From Glycine soja (Eukaryota; Streptophyta; Magnoliopsida; Fabales; Fabaceae): a stretch of 64,000 bases of DNA. This document shows, piece by piece, positions 34,208 through 44,672 of this stretch (position 1 is the first letter of the stretch; the number at the start of each line of letters is the position of its first letter). The stretch is from NCBI RefSeq assembly GCF_004193775.1, contig NC_041021.1, positions 5,466,001 to 5,530,000 on the forward strand, written 5' to 3'. The position numbers and the translations under genes are program-made. The notes under the pieces were generated by a model, which saw only the letters and a list, made by a program, of their open reading frames with translations, was not told the DNA's origin and made no database searches.

Positions 34208-35894
34208 ATGGGATCAAGTCAAAAGCCTTCGCTTAAAAAGAGGTTCTATCAAGTCAAAATCAAGAGCTTAGAGGTCACCAGTTTACGAAAGTTGGGGCAA
34301 TTAATGGGTCAACTTCAACGGCAAGCCTTCCGCAAAGCCTATTGTAAGATTTGGGACCTAGCTAGGGTAGAAGTCTCCATGGAACTGATTGCATCCCTTT
34401 CCCAGTATTATGACCAGCCCTTAAGGTGCTTCACATTTGAGGACTTCCAGCTAGTGCCGACTGTGAAAGAGTTTGAAGAAATCCTGGGATGCCCACTGGG
34501 AGGAAGGAAGCCATATCTTTTCTCTGGGTTCTATCCCTCCACGACAAGAGTTGCCAAGGTGGTGAAAATCTCAGCACAAGAGTTGGACCGTGTAAAGCAA
34601 AACAGGAATGGGGTAGTCGGAGTACCAAGGAAGTGTTTGGAGGAAAGGGCAAAGGCCTTGGCAAATCAAGGCGAATGGGCTTTCTTTTATTGACATCTTG
34701 GCGCTTTTGATCTTTGGAGTTGTCCTCTTTCCGAATATGGAAGGGTTAGTGGACCTAGCAGCGATTGACGCTTTCCTCGCCTTTCATCATGGCAAGGAAA
34801 GCCCGGTCGTCGCCATTTTGGCCATGTATGACACGTTCGACCGGGGATGTGAAAAGAGCGGCGCAAGAATTGTTTGTTGTGCACCAACTCTTGGCTAGCA
34901 TGGAGGGGCGTCTGTTAAATGGTTCCCTCGCTAGAAGGAAGGAAGAATCAGGATTCTATCTTCATGCGAAGGATGTCCCATGAGAGGAGTGCCATCAGAC
35001 GAAAGCATCACGCCTTTCATCGCACGAGGTTTCAGTGACCACAACGCGAGGGTACTCCAAGGAGTTCGCAAGGCATGGGATGCGGCGTGAAGAAAGGACA
35101 GAGAGCTTAGGGGAAGCAGTAATGGGATCATCGGCGGCTATCATAAGTGGCTGAGAGTTCGAACACAAGGACTGGATTGGCTCCCAAATCTAAAGACTGT
35201 GAGAGACAATGAGGTTAAAGCTTCGGAAGAAAGTGATGAGGTGCAAGCGCTAAAGGCAAAGCTTGAAAGAGCCCGGGTAGTCAAAGAGAAGTTCAAGTCC
35301 ATAGCCATCAAAGTCTGAAGAGAGTATGATGAACTAAGGGACGTTAATATGGCCACCGATGAAGCCTTGGAATGAGAAACCAAGAAGGCCCGAAAGGAAG
35401 AACACGACCAAAACAAGTTTTGAGGGGCTTTATAGGGCAGCAATAGTGAGCTCAAACTCTGAAGAGGTGAAAGGAATCATCATGGGTCAAAGGCATGATC
35501 TGGAAGGACGAGCTAAAGGCTTGCCTTAGGTCGAAAAGAAATTTGTCCCAACAGTTAAAGTGAGACTGAAGGGAATATGTGGGCCATCATCGATGAGTGC
35601 AAAGAGAAGCTAAATCTAGCGGCGACTCACGAGCAAAGGCTAGAAGATGAGTACGCCAAGATATCAGCAGAAAGGGAAGCAAGGGAAAGGGTAATTGATT
35701 CATTGCACCAAGAGGCAACCGTGTGGATGGACCGATTTGCTCTTACCTTGAGCGGGAGTCAAGAACTTCCCCGATTGCTAACCAAGGCCAAAGCAATGGT
35801 GGACACCTACTCCGCTCCCGAGGAGATCCACGGACTTCTCAGTTATTGTCAACATATGATAGACTTAATGGACCATATGATTAGAAACCGCTAG
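34208..35894 (+). pseudogene. ORF1 remnant of the Ogre-like element
   Basis: The first open part (34208-34693) begins MGSSQKPSLKKRFYQVKIKS and contains LRCFTFEDFQLVPTVKEFEE and ILGCPLGGRKPYLFSG, the pattern of the extra N-terminal protein that Ogre elements encode ahead of gag. The reading continues with frame changes through 34698-34898 and 35577-35894 (VIDSLHQEATVWMDRFALTL, then LPRLLTKAKAMVDTYSAPEE), a coiled-coil-like region. Frameshifts near 34690, 34890 and 35000-35570 break it. Function is unknown; homologues are uncharacterised. Confidence 0.7.
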
Positions 35895-35899
35895 GAAGT

Positions 35900-37079
35900 T
35901 TGTATTGTCGCTCAGATCTTGACTAGTTATAACTTTTTGAAAAAAACGAGTTTATCCCACGTTTTTACTCCAAAAATCAGTGCGAATCAAGTCACTCCCA
36001 CATTTTATCTCTAGCATGCATTGTATGTTGGTCTCGTCCTTTGTCACGGGAAGCCGGAAGGTCCATATCACCTTCTTAATTGTACACATGGGGCACTATT
36101 CCCCCAAATGCGCAAGTAAGAAGAGATAATTTTCCGGGCTCTCGTGTCCGTAAAATGCATTCATATTATGCATCGCATAAGCATCTCTTCATAACATCAT
36201 AATGAACATATCGTTCCTGCATTTGTCCGTTATCATATTCCAGCCTCACATTTTGCATGAGTCATGGCATCATCATGCATATGCGTTCAACAAACTTTTT
36301 GATCTGCAAAATTGCATACCATTTGTTTTCATGTTTGATCATCCTTGTGTTTTCCTCTACAAAAACAAAAAAGGGGAAGCGTGAAACTTCACACTACATT
36401 CTTAGTTGCATGTGTTAGGCACCATGAGCCAACCATGTTGGGATCATAAACCCATTTCTAAAAAAAAAGCACACAACAACAAAAACAAAATAATTGAACA
36501 TGGTACCTAATGCATGGTTAACTAGGAAATGGTGTTTCTTCGGGCATCTCAATTTCATAATTACATTTTCCGTGCATAAGCTTAAAGTATGCCCGAGTCA
36601 TTCATCCCTATGAGATGTTGTTGAAGTATTGGCGATCAGAATTGCCATTCCTTGGATTATAGGGTTGAACCAAACTCATGCTTTTACAAAAAGGTTCATC
36701 AAGTCAAGTTGAAATATGGAAGTAACCGTCTTGCAAAATTGGGGCAAAAGATGAATCGAGTCACATCACTGCTTCGTCTACTGCCAAACATATTTAGGAT
36801 TGTTGATGTCCTTGTTACTTCCAGTTTCACCTTGACAAAGATGTCATGGACCATGTTGAAAATCTAAATTGATTCAACCCCATAAAAATTCGCAATCTTC
36901 AACTGTACATCATTCGCATACATCCATGTTTTTCATTGGTTGCATTGCTCATTGCATTCTTTCCTTGAAAAATAAAATAAAATAAAATAAAATGAACTTA
37001 ATCATTGTTATCAAAAAAAAAAAAAAAAAAAAAACATGCTTTACGGCGTCCTCACCGAACTTGTGCTAGAGCTAGAGTA
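35900..37079. other. Spacer between ORF1 and gag
   Basis: No firm gene. 36652-36867 encodes CFYKKVHQVKLKYGSNRLAK, which resembles ORF1 residues and may be a duplicated ORF1 fragment. A 22-base A run lies at about 37014-37034. Confidence 0.45.
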
Positions 37080-38826
37080 ATGGGTGAAGTAGAGGAGATA
37101 CAAGAGAAGATGAAGGCCGACATGGAGGCCATTAAAGAGAAAATGGCCACAATGATGGAGGCCATGATGAGCGTGAAGAAGATAATGGAAGCCAATGCGG
37201 TTGCAATTGCCGCTACCAGCGTTGTTGCTAAGGTGAACCTGATGTCCCCATCCGGCATCAACCAAATGAATCATCCAACCTCAGATATGGTAGGCAAAGA
37301 TTTGGGAAGTACGGGCAGCCCCCATAATGTACAAATTCAAAACGAGCACGCCTTCCCGCCATATGGCTTGCCTCTCAACTATACGCCACCCAAAGTGGCG
37401 TACACTCCCAATAAGAATGTCAATAACTCCACTCCTATACCCATTGAGAGCCAACAACCCCAAACTGATCATGCACATGTCTCTTAAACCGTGGGGGGGA
37501 CACATGAAATTCCCCATCACAATCTAGCCGACTTCGAGCCTTGGCTCGGATATACCACTGAAGGGCAAGCAGTTGATGGTATACCCCTACAAAACCCTTT
37601 GGAGGGCCCTCAGTATCACCCACAACTGCACCTCTTGCATTCCACAGCGGTTAAAAACCCTCATGACTATGGCAGGAATGGGAAAGTTGGATCATCTAGA
37701 GGAAAGGCTCAGGGCCATTGAAGGAGGTGAAGATTATGCCTTTGCTAACCTAGAAGAGTTGTTCCTAATACCCAAACATGGTCATTCCCAAGTTCAAGGT
37801 GCCGGACTTTGGCAAGTACAAGGGGACTACTCGCTCCAAGAACCATCTAAAGATGTACTGTCGGAAGATGGGGGCATACGCAAAAGATGAGAAACTGCTG
37901 ATACATTTTTCCTGAGAAAGTCTTACTAGGACAACTGTCGCCTGGTATACTAACTTAGGAACCTTCTTGAGTCCATTCTTGGAAGGACCTAATGGTTGCC
38001 TTCATTAAGCAGTGTCAGTACAATTCTGATATGGCTCCGGATAGGATGCAACTACAAAAAGTGTGCAAAAAGGGGGCACGAATCTTTCAAAGAATACGCC
38101 CAAAGATGGAGAGACTTGGCAACTCAAGTAGCACCCCCAAAAACAGAGAAAGAGATTATCACAATGATAGTAGACACGTGACCGGTGTTCTACTATGGAA
38201 AAAATGGTGGGTTACACACCTTCAAGTTTTACAGATTTGGTCTTCGCCAGCAAAAAGATCGAAGTGGATCCGAAAAGAGGCAAATTTGATCATCCTACTA
38301 GGACGACTGAGAAAACTGGGGCAAATGAAGAGGGTGAGAAAGAGGGAGAAACCCATGCTGTGACTGCCATTCCTATACGGCCAAGTTTCCCACCAACCCA
38401 ACAATGTCATTACTCAACCAATAACAAACCTCCTCCTTACCCCACCACCCAGTTATCCACAAAGGCCATCCCTAAATCAACCACAAAGTCTGTCTACCGC
38501 ACTTCCAATGACGCAGACCACCTTTAGCACAAACCAAAAAAAAACACCAACAAAAAGGAATTTTGCAGCAAAAAGCCTGTAGGGTTCACCCCAAATTCCG
38601 TTGTCATATGCTAAACTTGATCCCATATCTACTTGATAATTCAATGGTAGCCATAACCCTAGCCAAGGTTCATCAACCTCCATTTCTCCGAGAATACGAC
38701 TCGAACGCAACTTGTGCTTGTCACGGAGAAGCCCTGGGGCGTTCCATTGAGCATTGTAGGGCTCTGAAGCGTAAGGTGCAAGGTCTAATTGATGCGGGCT
38801 GGCTGAAATTTGAGGAGAATTGCGTG
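37080..38826 (+). pseudogene. gag remnant of the pol-less Ogre-like element
   Basis: Starts MGEVEEIQEKMKADMEAIKE with a Met-rich coiled coil, then MMEAMMSVKKIMEAN. A Pro/Asn-rich linker with YGLPLNYTPPKVAY follows, ending in a stop at 37487. In later frames I recognise LDHLEERLRAIEGGEDYAFA, FKEYAQRWRDLATQVAPPKT, and DSNATCACHGEALGRSIEHC with ALKRKVQGLIDAGWLKFEE, all hallmarks of Ogre gag. At least three frameshifts and several stops separate them. The sequence ends soon after the zinc-knuckle-like CHGEALGRSIEHC part, where protease and RT should follow; these are deleted. Confidence 0.82.
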
Positions 38827-38829
38827 TAA

Positions 38830-39285
38830 ATCCTGACATAGACAAGAGATGCCACACATGGGGCAATTTTGAAAGCTGTTGTTAGGTGTCCCTAATGACT
38901 CATTAGGGTTTCCAAGTTTATGCCATTATTGTAAACCACAGCTACAATGTTAAATGAAATGGATAAAGTTGATATCTTTGTCCCTCATCCTCTCACAAAC
39001 GCATGTTTGCTTATTCAACTTTCACCGGAATGTGGGTGTAAGCCATTGGTCTATTTGCTCAAGCAACCTGCGCTCCTGAGTGTTGACTTCCAAGACCGTT
39101 CAATCAGAGATTACTCATCTTGCACGTTGGTGGGGGTGCCGTAAAACAACGAGCAAAGTTCAAAACAAATAAGTTTCAAAATAAAAAAAAAGGCATTTGA
39201 TTGACTGTGTTTTCAAGTAAAAATATAGATGTTCATGTGACCTCATTTTGTCTTTTTAGAGAGAAGTGAGTTATCAAGAATAGGA
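38830..39285. other. Post-gag spacer, pol absent
   Basis: AT-rich sequence with no similarity that I recognise to protease, RT or integrase. A short frame at 38947-39144 has no recognised domain. Confidence 0.5.
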
Positions 39286-40001
39286 TGTTGGACAAATGGC
39301 CTCAGTTACCTTAAGAAAAAGGGGGGTTGAATAAAGATGCAAAGACTATTCCCCAATTAAACTTTCACTCTCTCTTTTCGGATTAACAATGCACATAGGG
39401 ACAACCCTTCCCTTGTGTTCAAGAATCCTCTACTACAAGAGACCCACGGTCTCTTAATCCCTTTTCAGAAATAAGAAGAAGAAATCTCTCTTAAAAAGGA
39501 TAGATTGTACAATGAAGACCAATCAAAATTCATTATTGAATATGCAAGTGGTTGACCAAGGAATCTTTTTGAGAGGATAAGACATTTCAGTTCAGAAAAA
39601 CTCTTGATCTTTCGAGAGGATAAAACTGTTTGGGCAATGAAAACTCTCTTTAAAACATTTGAATGGCCGTTCATAAAACATTTGAATAGATATGTCTCTT
39701 GGAAATTATTTTCTGAAAATCCCCTCTGGTAATCAATTACAAGACTTACGTAATCGATTACAGGTTTTAAAAATTTGAATAAAAACATTTTTAACTACTG
39801 GTAATCGATTACCAGAGAGCAAATCTAAAATTGAAATGATAGAATTCTTTGGTCAAACCTTTGTTTGTTTCAATTTGGAAACTTCTTCCTAAAGATTCTA
39901 AAGAGATCAAACTTGATCATATATCTTGATTTTCTTGGATAAGACTTAGAAGCACTTGATCCTTTAGCATCATCAAGACATCAAAACATCTTGCTTCTAC
40001 A
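39286..40001 (-). mobile_element. Short solo LTR related to the TAATCGATTA family
   Basis: Begins TGTTGGACAAATGGCC and ends CATCTTGCTTCTACA on +, with a perfect target duplication TAGGA (39281-39285 and 40002-40006). Length 716 bp. Both ends resemble those of the 1.6-kb copies (TGTTGGATCAAG / GCTTCTACA). It has one palindrome pair (39730 TAATCAATTA, 39751 TAATCGATTA: 21 bp) and a single at 39802, but the hairpin series are not recognisable. A distinct subfamily or a deleted derivative. Confidence 0.9.
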
Positions 40002-40099
40002 TAGGAGTCATTTGACTTAATCCATCAACTGAAAGATCCTTCAATTATTTCTCGTCCTTGGAAAATTCTTTTTTGCAAGAATCAACTGCTTCTTTCATT

Positions 40100-40360
40100 C
40101 TTCCTCACTACGAGGTCGTGAAAACAAGACAACAATTGGTACCTCTAAGCCCTACACTGGGGCAACGAAAGGCACCATGCAAAAACTTCAAGCGAACCTA
40201 GGGGCAGATTAGAAGTTCTCACCCAATAGGTTCCCTCCTACAAGGTCATGACGAAAGGCAACGATTGATACCTCAAAGCCTTACACTGGGGCAATGAGGG
40301 GCACCGTGCACTAGCCTCAAGTGAACATAGGGGCCGATCAAAAGTTCTCACCCATCGATG
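40100..40360 (+). repeat. Tandem duplication of about 129 bp
   Basis: The block from CTACGAGGTCGTGA through AAGTTCTCACCCA is repeated once with about 15 percent difference (second unit from CTACAAGGTCATGA near 40237). Contains CCTACACTGGGGCAA in both units. Not coding. Confidence 0.8.
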
Positions 40361-40848
40361 TTTTTAACAAAAAAAAAGGGGGACAAACCCTAGGATTTCA
40401 ATGGATTGATCAAACATCAAACGAATCCATTGCCGTCACTCCAAAATGGTCAAGTGACTAAATCAAACAGAACACACACTCTGAGGGAGTTCCCGGAGAG
40501 ATTTGCAAAAAAAGATAGGATGAGGTTGCATGAATTATCACCTCTTTCAAAAGGACAGTGAATCTGTGTTTTCCAAAAAAATTAAATCAAAATCAAAATC
40601 ACAAAATAGGGAAAGAATGTCATGAACATTGTACAACTTTCCATTACATTGCATTGTTTCATATGAAGTCCGCATTTACCAAATTTCACGACAAAGGTTG
40701 CATGCATCTGCATCCCTAAAAATCATGTTAACTGCATAGATTTCCTACATCTAATGTCCAAATCTTGTGGATTTGGGATGACCGGCCCTCTCGATGAGTC
40801 AATCTCGCTTTCTCATAAGGGTGGACCCTTGGATACTTGTACCTATCA

Positions 40849-41410
40849 CCGTTGAGAGGACTACACGTCCTCACCATCAGAGGGTTGCACGCCCTCACCT
40901 CTAGAGGACTACATGTCCTCGCCTTGAGAGGGCTACACGCCCTCACCTTGGGTACTAGTTACCCTCACCGTTGAGAGGACTACACGTCCTCGCCTTGAGA
41001 GGACTACACGTCCTCACCATCAGAGGGCTGCACGCCCTCACCTCTAGAGGACTACATGTCCTCGCCTTGAGAGGGCTACACGCCCTCACCTTGGGTACTA
41101 GTTACCCTCACCGTTGAGAGGACTACACGTCCTCGCCTTGAGAGGACTACACGTCCTCACCATCAGAGGGCTGCACGCCCTCACCTCTAGAGGACTACAT
41201 GTCCTCGCCTTGAGAGGGCTACACGTCCTCACCTTGGGTACTAGTTACCCTCACCGTCAGAGGGCTACACTCCCTCACCTTGAAAGGACTACACGTCCTC
41301 GCCGGCAGAGGGCTGCACGCCCTCACCTCCAGAGGACTACACCTCCTCGCCTTGAGAGGGTTGCACGCCCTCACCTTTAGAGGGCTACGTGTCCTCATTT
41401 TCAGTGTGCT
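40849..41410 (+). repeat. 24-bp hairpin-forming array with a 142-144 bp higher-order unit
   Basis: More than twenty units, each an inverted repeat: GAGGAC-TACAC-GTCCTC, GAGGGC-TGCAC-GCCCTC, GAGGAC-TACAT-GTCCTC, or GGGTA-CTAG-TTACCC. Six 24-bp units make a higher-order unit repeated from 40849, 40967 and 41109 onward, closed by GGGTACTAGTTACCC. Stem arms change together between units. On the opposite strand it reads as a CSPLxVRx octapeptide repeat, which I regard as incidental. Confidence 0.93.
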
Positions 41411-41489
41411 CGACATCCACACCTTAAAAGAATTTAAGGTCCTCTGCCCTTAAATGCTTAACCGAGACTTGCACTTCCGGTTAAGGGGC

Positions 41490-42230
41490 CAGTAGTTTCC
41501 TTTTAATGGTTCCTGGGCCACCCCCTGATATTGGAGGAGGGCCAACTGTGCGAGCACAACCAGAGAGGGAGGCTATCACACAGCTACTATGCATACCAGG
41601 GCAAGATTTCACCCGTGCCGCTGCAAAGAGACGAGTGCGGATCATGCGCACTAACATGACCACTCTTACACAGATATAGATGACATTGCTACTTAGCAAC
41701 ATTCTGCCCAGCGACCGCAATGCCAATCTCCCCCTGCAAAAGTATCAGTTGGTCTGTGTCGTCCCAACATGGGTAAGTATGCATATAGTTCAACTGATTT
41801 CTGGTACCATCTATTGTTTGCAGGGATCGCACCCAAGAGACACCCAGTGGACCCGGAAAAGTCCAACAGGGCCCTGGGGTTTCCAGCTCTGGTTACGGGC
41901 CTCTATCAGTCCTACAGGGTGCTCGTACCCCCCCGACAAGGTTACATCATCATAGGTAAGTATGCACATCGCTCAACTGATTTCTGATTTCATCTATTGT
42001 TTGCAGGGATCGCGCCTGCAAGACACCCAGTGGACCCGAAGAAGTCCAACAGGGTCTTGGAGTTGTCAAGCTCTAATTACGGATCTCTGTCAGTTCTACG
42101 GAGTACCTGTCACCTCCAGCAAGGGCATCAGGCCCCCTACTAATCGAGCTTTCATCAAGAAGTACTGCGTCTCCAGGCAGGCGCAGGGCGAAACACCACA
42201 GCAGCCTGGGGATGGTCGGTAGCGGGCAAT
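41490..42230 (+). pseudogene. Decayed copy of the extra ORF, with an internal 183-bp duplication
   Basis: Matches the - strand ORF at 22.5-23.1 kb: TLLLSNILPSDRNANLPL, KRHPVDPEKSNRALGFPAL, and PPTNRAFIKKYCVSRQAQGE. A tandem duplication (41772-41954 and 41955-42140) repeats the LISDxIYxLxG to GLYQSY segment. Frameshifts at the duplication joints and stops destroy the frame. The N-terminal part with the EFYAN motif is missing. Confidence 0.75.
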
Positions 42231-42391
42231 AGACGCACCGCCACCACCTTTAGAGTTCACCTCTTCTCATCCACAAAAAGGTTTGAGTATTGCCTACGAC
42301 ACATGGCCGACCAATAGGCAACCAAGTCCAAAGCCAAAGGTAAGGAAAGTACTAGGTCAGTGACCGACAAGTCATAAGGCGTCCAGCTAAA

Positions 42392-42426
42392 GACGTTAAA
42401 GAAGCGCTACTAGGAGGCAACCTAGT
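42392..42426 (+). other. Conserved post-pol hairpin, pol-less element copy
   Basis: GACGTTAAAGAAGCGCT followed by ACTAGG-AGGCAA-CCTAGT. Retained although pol is gone, just downstream of the extra ORF. Compare 25643-25679 and 56669-56709. Confidence 0.7.
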
Positions 42427-42539
42427 ACCTTTTGAATCTATGCTTGTTATTTGATCACTTTTTATAGTAGGACGCACCTAGTTGCTCATGATCCTGGGGA
42501 TTTAAATAAAACAAGCGCAAGCTCGGAAGGTAGTCATAC

Positions 42540-42870
42540 CTCACAAAATATATATATGTATGTTTAGGTAGTGAAAATACCTTAGATATGCATGTATGTA
42601 AACAAAAAAATACTTCACAAAATATATATATGTATGTTTAGGTAGAGAGATACCTTAGATGTGCGTGTATGTAAACAAAAAATTACTTCACAAAATATAT
42701 ATTTGTATGTTTAGGTAGAGAGATACCTTAGATGTGCGTGTATGTAGCAAAAAAATACCTCACAAAACATATATATGTATGTTTAGGTGGCAAGATACCT
42801 TGGATATGCATGTATATAGCAAAAATACCTCACAAAAATATGCACATGTTTAGGTAGCAAAATACCTCAT
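42540..42870 (+). repeat. AT-rich tandem repeat of about 63 bp
   Basis: Five units of CACAAAATATATATATGTAT, then GTTTAGGTAG, ATACCTTAGATATGC and GTATGTA-AAAA. Counterpart of the 24.2-24.8 kb repeats in the - strand element. Confidence 0.88.
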
Positions 42871-43419
42871 GAAAAAAAAAGAAGAAAAAAAAAACAAACA
42901 AGAAAAAGAAATAAACAAATGATAATGATAAAAAAAAAGGAGAAAAAAGAAAAAATAAGTTGTCAAGCTGAAAAACCAACATGCTTTTGAAAAGAGATGA
43001 CTTCCAACTTTTCTTTGGAAAAATTCACTGATCATAACTAGTTTTTGAAAAAAATGTGTATACACCTGAAGGGTGAATGCTGTGAAGATTTTCCCAGACG
43101 CCCAAAATGGACTCGGATGAATGCACAAATTGATAAAAGAACATATTTTGGAAACGTTGGGTTGACTAAAATAGAGGAAATGAATCATGAGCCCTAGCAT
43201 CACATGACCATAAAAATTTGACACTTGAGCGTCCACATAGGTGCATGCATGGCCAGTTTTGCATAAAATTTCCAAATCATCATTTTTGCATTTGTGTCAT
43301 GGAAATAGTGTGGGGCATCCCTTTTATCCTTGAACCAAACCAAGCCCTGACATGTATCATGTCTAGCCATTCTACGAGCTTTGAGCCAAAATCCCGACTC
43401 ACCATAAACCTTACCCTCG

Positions 43420-43900
43420 GAAGCAAAAAAGAATAGAAGGGAAATTTCCAATCAAAGAAAAAGAGAAGGAAAATTTCCAATGAAAGCAAAAAAAAAAAAA
43501 AAAAAAAAGAAGAAGAAGAAGAAGAGAAAAGAAGGAAAATTCCCCAATCAAAGAGTGGGAGAAAGCAAAAAGAAAAGAAAGGAAATTCCCAATCAAAGAA
43601 TGTGAGAAAGTAAAAAAGGAAGAAGAAGAAGGAAAGAAAGCTCCTGATCGGGGGTCGAAGGAAAAATAGAAGAAATGTGCAGAGAGGTCTTTGGACCGGA
43701 CAATATCTGAACAATACAGAATTGTCACCAAATGAACAAAAAAAGAATGAAAGGAAACCACGACCTAAAATGGTCTTCTCCCTTTGATTACCAACCAAAA
43801 TCCCGTGCGCTAGCGACTTTTTTTTCTCGCCCCGCACTAAACAAAAAAAACAGAAAAAGAAAAGGCCGAAAAAAAAAAAAAAACCACCAAAAGAACCCAT
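43420..43900 (+). repeat. Purine-rich stretch
   Basis: Nearly uninterrupted A/G with repeated GGAAATTTCCAATCAAAGAA modules and an A run near 43482-43508. It corresponds to the segment at 21020-21480 on the other strand. The Phe-rich open frame on - is a composition artefact. Confidence 0.75.
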
Positions 43901-44672
43901 TCCCAAGGGAAGCCCTATTGATCCATGATCACGCATGTAATTTTTGATTTGATAGGAAATAATTTGCAAAGTCAAGTCATGACATATCTATGGTTCGGAA
44001 TTAGGATGAAACACTTACCTGTGCGAGATTGACACATTTTGAGTGGATTTCTTCTATTTTTGTCGAACCCAGTGTTTCCTCTAAATGGTCATTTAGAAAT
44101 GAAATGCTAACATCCAAGATCTCATTTATGGTTATGGGGGATCCCATCAGCAGACTCTCCTTCCCTGATAGACGCATTGTTTGTCACTCAAAAAAGCATA
44201 TGCTGCTCTAAAACAGTTGGAATATTTGTCTCTTTGCTAAAGCATGTTTGCATTTTTTTAGTGGAGAAAACACCGAGACTTTTTCAAGTCTCACAAGTTA
44301 TCCAGAACTACGTAGGTCTGAGTTCCTCATTGGAGGATACGTAGGAGCAAGAGCCTCGCTTTTGTCGACCACACCGCCTTTTGTTGCCATGACTCAAGAG
44401 CTGGTAGCCCGCGGAGACACCTTACAGTTATCCGCACCTCGTCATTCAGTGACCCCAAGTGTGATTGATAAGCAGAGGCCAATATGGTAATCTGCGCCCT
44501 TTCCGGAGATGTAGGCATCTTCTGGTGGAGACTTTTTCAAGTCTCACAAGTTATCTAGAACTACGTAGGTCTGAGTTCCTCATTGGAGGATACGTAGGAG
44601 CAAGAGCCTTGCTTTTGTCGGCCGCCCCATAATCTTTGTCATACTGACCCTGAGGTCATGTGACGTGCACCC

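Noticed and set aside
40728..41422. CSPLxVRx octapeptide repeats on the - strand and RGLHVLTxR repeats on the + strand
   Set aside because: Both come from the 24-bp inverted-repeat array. The period is a multiple of three, so open frames are expected by chance; no start context or neighbouring domain supports translation.
43280..43975. Open frame of 231 codons on - with hydrophobic segments
   Set aside because: Same reason: a purine-rich stretch read on the opposite strand, with long Phe/Ser runs.
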